Below are positions 60,963 to 64,000 of a stretch of 64,000 nucleotides of DNA, piece by piece; positions within the stretch are counted from its first letter, which is position 1, and every line of letters starts with the position of its first letter. Made by a program: the position numbers and the translations under genes. The notes below the pieces were generated by a model that had not been told where the DNA came from, did not search any database, and worked only from the letters and a program-made list of their open reading frames with translations. This DNA is from Niastella soli (lineage in GTDB: Bacteria > Bacteroidota > Bacteroidia > Chitinophagales > Chitinophagaceae): positions 753,818-817,817 of the forward strand of contig NZ_JAGHKO010000011.1 in assembly GCF_017742245.1 (NCBI RefSeq), written 5' to 3'.

Positions 60963-63215
60963 ATGAAACGTACAGTACTATTTCTTTTGTTACAGGTATA
61001 TGCAGTGGTCCTATGGGCGCAAAGTACAAGCACGGCAGGCGTTACCATCCATGATAACAATACCCGGTTTGTTGATCCCCGCATCGGGAATGTAGGCGCC
61101 TTGTTGCAACCAACCCGGCCAACGGTCCAACAGCCCAATCAAATGGTCCGCATGCATCCGCTCCGGGCCGATTACCTCGATGATCAGATAGTCAGTTTTC
61201 CGTTGAATATTGTGTCGCATCGCTTAGGCGAGGTATTTGCTATAAAGCCAACGACCAAACAAGTGAGGTTGAGTAGCTGGAAAGAACCGCTATTGTACGA
61301 CCACGACCTGGAGATCACCCGGCCCTGGTATTATAGTACCTGGCTGGTAAATGATGATATCACCGTGGAATTTACGCCCGGTAAAAAAACAGGTTGTTAC
61401 CGTTTTACCTTTCCCGCCAATTCCGCCAAAAACGTCCTGTTCTCGCCATATAATAATGGGGAAGGCGAATTCAACTTTAACTCCGCACGCGAGATCACTG
61501 GTATGGAAATTTACCATGGTAATATAAAAGTGTATGTATACGGACAGTTCAATGTCGATGCTATAGCAGGTACGGTAAAGGGTAATACCTTACAAACAGC
61601 ATCCAGTGTTACAGGAAAAGAAGTGAAAGCATGGGCCAGTTTCCCGGCCAGTTCACCGCCGGTGATTGAATTTAAATATGCCATTTCCTATCTCAGTGCC
61701 GAACAGGCGAAAAAGAATTTTAGTAATGAGCTGGCTGATGTTTCTTTTGAGCAAATGCAACAACAGGCAGCAAACGCCTGGAATAAAGTGATGGGCCAGA
61801 TCCAGGTAACGGGTGGCACCGAAGCACAGAAACGTTCTTTTTATACTGCCCTGTATCGTTGTTATGAACGCCCGGTTGATATTACTGAAGACGGCCAATA
61901 CTTCAGTGGTTTCGATAACAAAGTTCATACAGCCAAAAACAATCGTCCCTTTTATGTAGATGACTGGACCTGGGATACCTACCTCGCGCAACATCCCTTG
62001 CGCACCGTACTGAACCCGGCCATGGAAGAAGACATCCTGAATTCGTACGTGAACATGTATGAGCAAGGCGGCTGGATGCCCACCTTTCCCGTGTTGTTTG
62101 GCGACCATGCCTGTATGAATGGGTTTCATTCCTCCGTAATGTTCCTCGATGGGTATCGCAAAGGATTGCGAAACTTTGATGTGCAGCAAGCTTATGCGGG
62201 TATGAAGAAAAATGCCACCCAGGCTACCATGCTTCCCTGGCGCAATGGACCATCCACGTCATTGGATGATCACTACCGAACTAATGGCTATTTCCCCGCG
62301 TTGCAAAAAGGTGTAACCGAAACCAATAGTGCCGTACATCCTTTCGAAAAGCGACAGGCTGTGGCCGTTACCCTGGCCGGCAGTTACGACGACTGGGCAC
62401 TGGGCGAATTGGCCAAAGAGCTGGGTAAGAACGATGACTATAAAGCCTTCAACGCCCATGCAGTGAATTATAAAAATTTATGGAACAGTAGTCGCGGCCT
62501 CTTCCTGCCTAAAGACGATAAAGGCCATTGGGTTGAAATAGACCCTAAGTTTGATGGCGGTATGGGTGGCCGTGATTACTACGATGAGAACAATGGCTGG
62601 ACCTACCTCTGGCAGGTACAACACGATATAAGCGGATTGATATCACTGATGAATGGCAAAGATAGTTTTGAACAAAAGCTCGATCAGTTATTCCATGAAG
62701 GGCTGGATAGAAGCAAGTATGAGTTCTGGGCAAAATTCCCCGATGCCACCGCGCTGGTAGGACAATACTCCATGGGCAACGAGCCCAGTTTTCACATCCC
62801 GTATTTATACAATTACACCAACAGTCCCTGGAAAACGCAGAAGCGCATTCGCTTTTTGCTCGATGTATGGTTTAAGGACAACATCTTTGGTATTCCCGGC
62901 GATGAAGATGGCGGTGGGATGTCGGCCTTTGTGGTGTTCTCTTCCATGGGTTTTTATCCGGTAACCCCTGGTTTGCCGGTATACACCATTGGTAGTCCAT
63001 TGTTTGAAAGGGTCACCATTGATCTGCCCGGTGGCAAACAGTTTCATGTAAACGCAAAAAATTGTTCCGTAGTGAACAAGTACATTCAAAGCGCCCGGTT
63101 CAATGGCCAGCCGCTTGCCAGACCCTGGTTCACGCATGAACAATTAATGGCCGGCGGAACGCTGGAGCTGGAAATGGGGCCGAAGCCGAATAGGGAATGG
63201 GGGGTAGAACGTTGA
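60963..63215 (+). CDS. GH92 family glycoside hydrolase (alpha-mannosidase type)
   Basis: 750 residues with a signal peptide ending VLWAQ. The N-terminal beta-sandwich domain spans about 35-270 and the alpha barrel follows. Family segments: RFVDPRIGNVGALLQPTRPT, FYVDDWTWDTYLAQHPL, GNEPSFHIPYLYNY (general-acid region) and GDEDGGGMSAFVVFSSMGFY (general-base region). GH92 enzymes are calcium-dependent exo-alpha-mannosidases acting by inversion; many cut N-glycans or yeast mannan, and this subgroup may act on other mannosides. It is monocistronic and ends in the first unit of a heptamer repeat. An exact TAGATTTG at 60951-60958 just before the ATG may be a -7 box with an extremely short leader. Confidence 0.93.
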   Translation: MKRTVLFLLLQVYAVVLWAQSTSTAGVTIHDNNTRFVDPRIGNVGALLQPTRPTVQQPNQMVRMHPLRADYLDDQIVSFPLNIVSHRLGEVFAIKPTTKQVRLSSWKEPLLYDHDLEITRPWYYSTWLVNDDITVEFTPGKKTGCYRFTFPANSAKNVLFSPYNNGEGEFNFNSAREITGMEIYHGNIKVYVYGQFNVDAIAGTVKGNTLQTASSVTGKEVKAWASFPASSPPVIEFKYAISYLSAEQAKKNFSNELADVSFEQMQQQAANAWNKVMGQIQVTGGTEAQKRSFYTALYRCYERPVDITEDGQYFSGFDNKVHTAKNNRPFYVDDWTWDTYLAQHPLRTVLNPAMEEDILNSYVNMYEQGGWMPTFPVLFGDHACMNGFHSSVMFLDGYRKGLRNFDVQQAYAGMKKNATQATMLPWRNGPSTSLDDHYRTNGYFPALQKGVTETNSAVHPFEKRQAVAVTLAGSYDDWALGELAKELGKNDDYKAFNAHAVNYKNLWNSSRGLFLPKDDKGHWVEIDPKFDGGMGGRDYYDENNGWTYLWQVQHDISGLISLMNGKDSFEQKLDQLFHEGLDRSKYEFWAKFPDATALVGQYSMGNEPSFHIPYLYNYTNSPWKTQKRIRFLLDVWFKDNIFGIPGDEDGGGMSAFVVFSSMGFYPVTPGLPVYTIGSPLFERVTIDLPGGKQFHVNAKNCSVVNKYIQSARFNGQPLARPWFTHEQLMAGGTLELEMGPKPNREWGVER

Positions 63216-63252
63216 AAGTTCAAAGTTCAAAGTTGAAAGTTCAAAGTTGAAT
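63211..63252 (+). repeat. six tandem heptamers GTTSAAA
   Basis: GTTGAAA GTTCAAA GTTCAAA GTTGAAA GTTCAAA GTTGAAT. The array starts within the final codons of the GH92 gene and supplies its TGA stop. Confidence 0.9.
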
Positions 63253-63316
63253 GGTTAATGTGTCAGGTGGTGGTTTTGGGGTTCTCAGTTGCTGTGTTTG
63301 TAAGTTCTTTGGTTAT

Positions 63317-63355
63317 TAAGTTCTTGAGTTCTTAAGTTCTTGAGCTCTTGAGTTT
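63317..63355 (+). repeat. 8-bp repeats AGTTCTTG
   Basis: AGTTCTTG, AGTTCTTA, AGTTCTTG, AGCTCTTG and AG in tandem, preceding the heptamer array. A related AGTTATTG version stands before the second array at 63841-63870. Confidence 0.8.
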
Positions 63356-63385
63356 TTGGAGCCGTCCAATTGTCGCGAGTCCAAA

Positions 63386-63463
<78 letters not shown>

Positions 63464-63905
63464 GCGCACTTATAACCTAATAACCTACGAACCAAATAAC
63501 TTAGAAGGCCCATATTGCTACCGCTCTGGTACCACAATTCCTTCATGTCATTCGGGGACCCAAAGTAAAGGGTCAATGGAGGATGAGTATAGGATCAGTG
63601 GAGGATGAATGAAGGATCAATGAAGGATGAGTGAAGGGAAAAAAAACATCCCTGATATTCGACCATTCGTCCCACCATTTTCCCCGGACGGTCCCACCAA
63701 AAATGGAATTCCCGAGAAGAAATGGCCATTCGTCCCACCGTTCTCCCCGAACCGTCACAGCGGTTTCCGAAGCCCGTCACAGGATGGCGTTGTCGTTTGA
63801 ATGTTATAGGTACTTTTGTAAGAGGAAGAGCTTGTTAGTTTTTTAGTTATTGAGTTATTGAGTTTTTGGGTTCTTGCTAGCGTGCGGTTGTCGCGAGTCT
63901 AAAAT

Positions 63906-64000
63906 TGCCGTCTGCCGTCTGCCGTTTGCCGTCTGCCGTCTGCCGTCTGCCGTCTGCCGTCTGCCGTCTGCCGTCTGCCGTCTGCCGTTTGCCGTCTGCC
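63906..64000 (+). repeat. tandem heptamer array TGCCGTY, at least 13 units, cut by the window edge
   Basis: TGCCGTC with occasional TGCCGTT. It is the complementary form of the CGGCARA array at 47884-47980 and continues beyond the window. Confidence 0.95.

Noticed and set aside
61653..62189. 178-codon minus-strand frame inside the GH92 gene
   Set aside because: Antisense shadow of a clearly real glycoside hydrolase.

Overview
The window reads as chromosomal DNA from a member of the Bacteroidota, most likely family Chitinophagaceae (Niastella/Chitinophaga-like). The reasons are a T9SS C-terminal sorting domain on a multi-modular polysaccharide lyase, a TonB-type carboxypeptidase-regulatory/outer-membrane barrel protein, LytS/LytTR and TPR-HisKA_2 sensors, GH92 and sulfatase genes, small RRM proteins, near absence of Shine-Dalgarno sites, and several upstream boxes matching the Bacteroidota -7 element TAnnTTTG. 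The genus is an inference from gene content; no 16S gene is present.

Layout. 0-4 kb: TPR sensor histidine kinase and a LacI regulator. 4-8.4 kb: tRNA-Val(TAC) with a terminator, a tRNA-like pseudogene, a small GIY-YIG gene and acnB; a decayed second copy of the tRNA locus lies behind acnB, next to a short 11-bp repeat array. 8.4-14.4 kb: histidine phosphatase, then an outer-membrane barrel gene divergent from a coupled LytS-like kinase/LytTR regulator pair. 14.5-22.9 kb: erythromycin esterase-like protein, ATP-grasp protein, sulfatase, WG-repeat protein, cupin, and a PAS kinase convergent with a receiver protein. 23-25.5 kb: a cluster of small nucleic-acid-binding proteins (three RRM, one cold-shock domain). 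25.5-32.2 kb: a large MscS channel, an orphan response regulator whose kinase is a decayed remnant, DUF892, DUF6766, CinA-like, lysine-rich DUF6496 and inorganic pyrophosphatase.

32.3-40.5 kb is a tight plus-strand operon: an FAD/Rieske oxidoreductase translationally coupled to treZ, treY and a glgX/treX debranching enzyme, i.e. conversion of glycogen or maltodextrin to trehalose. 40.5-47.8 kb: a 40-residue membrane peptide, two beta-propeller proteins, an SDR beside a remnant of another SDR, and an aldo/keto reductase divergent from an AraC regulator. 48.2-53.2 kb: a 1660-residue secreted lyase with DUF4979-like, Ig-like, CBM3-like and T9SS modules. 53.3-60.8 kb, minus strand: DUF302, nitrilase, Ohr, a duplicated DUF302 locus, and a four-gene efflux operon (tolC, emrA-like, MFS, Crp/Fnr-type regulator). 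61-63.2 kb: GH92. The last 0.8 kb is a field of 7-, 8- and 11-bp tandem repeats.

The most notable regulatory signal is a 14-bp perfect palindrome (TTCACATATGTGAA) found three times: before the efflux operon and before both copies of the DUF302 promoter. Each time it ends exactly 22 bp before a -7-like hexamer/octamer. The operon carries its own Crp/Fnr-type regulator, so this looks like a small self-contained regulon.
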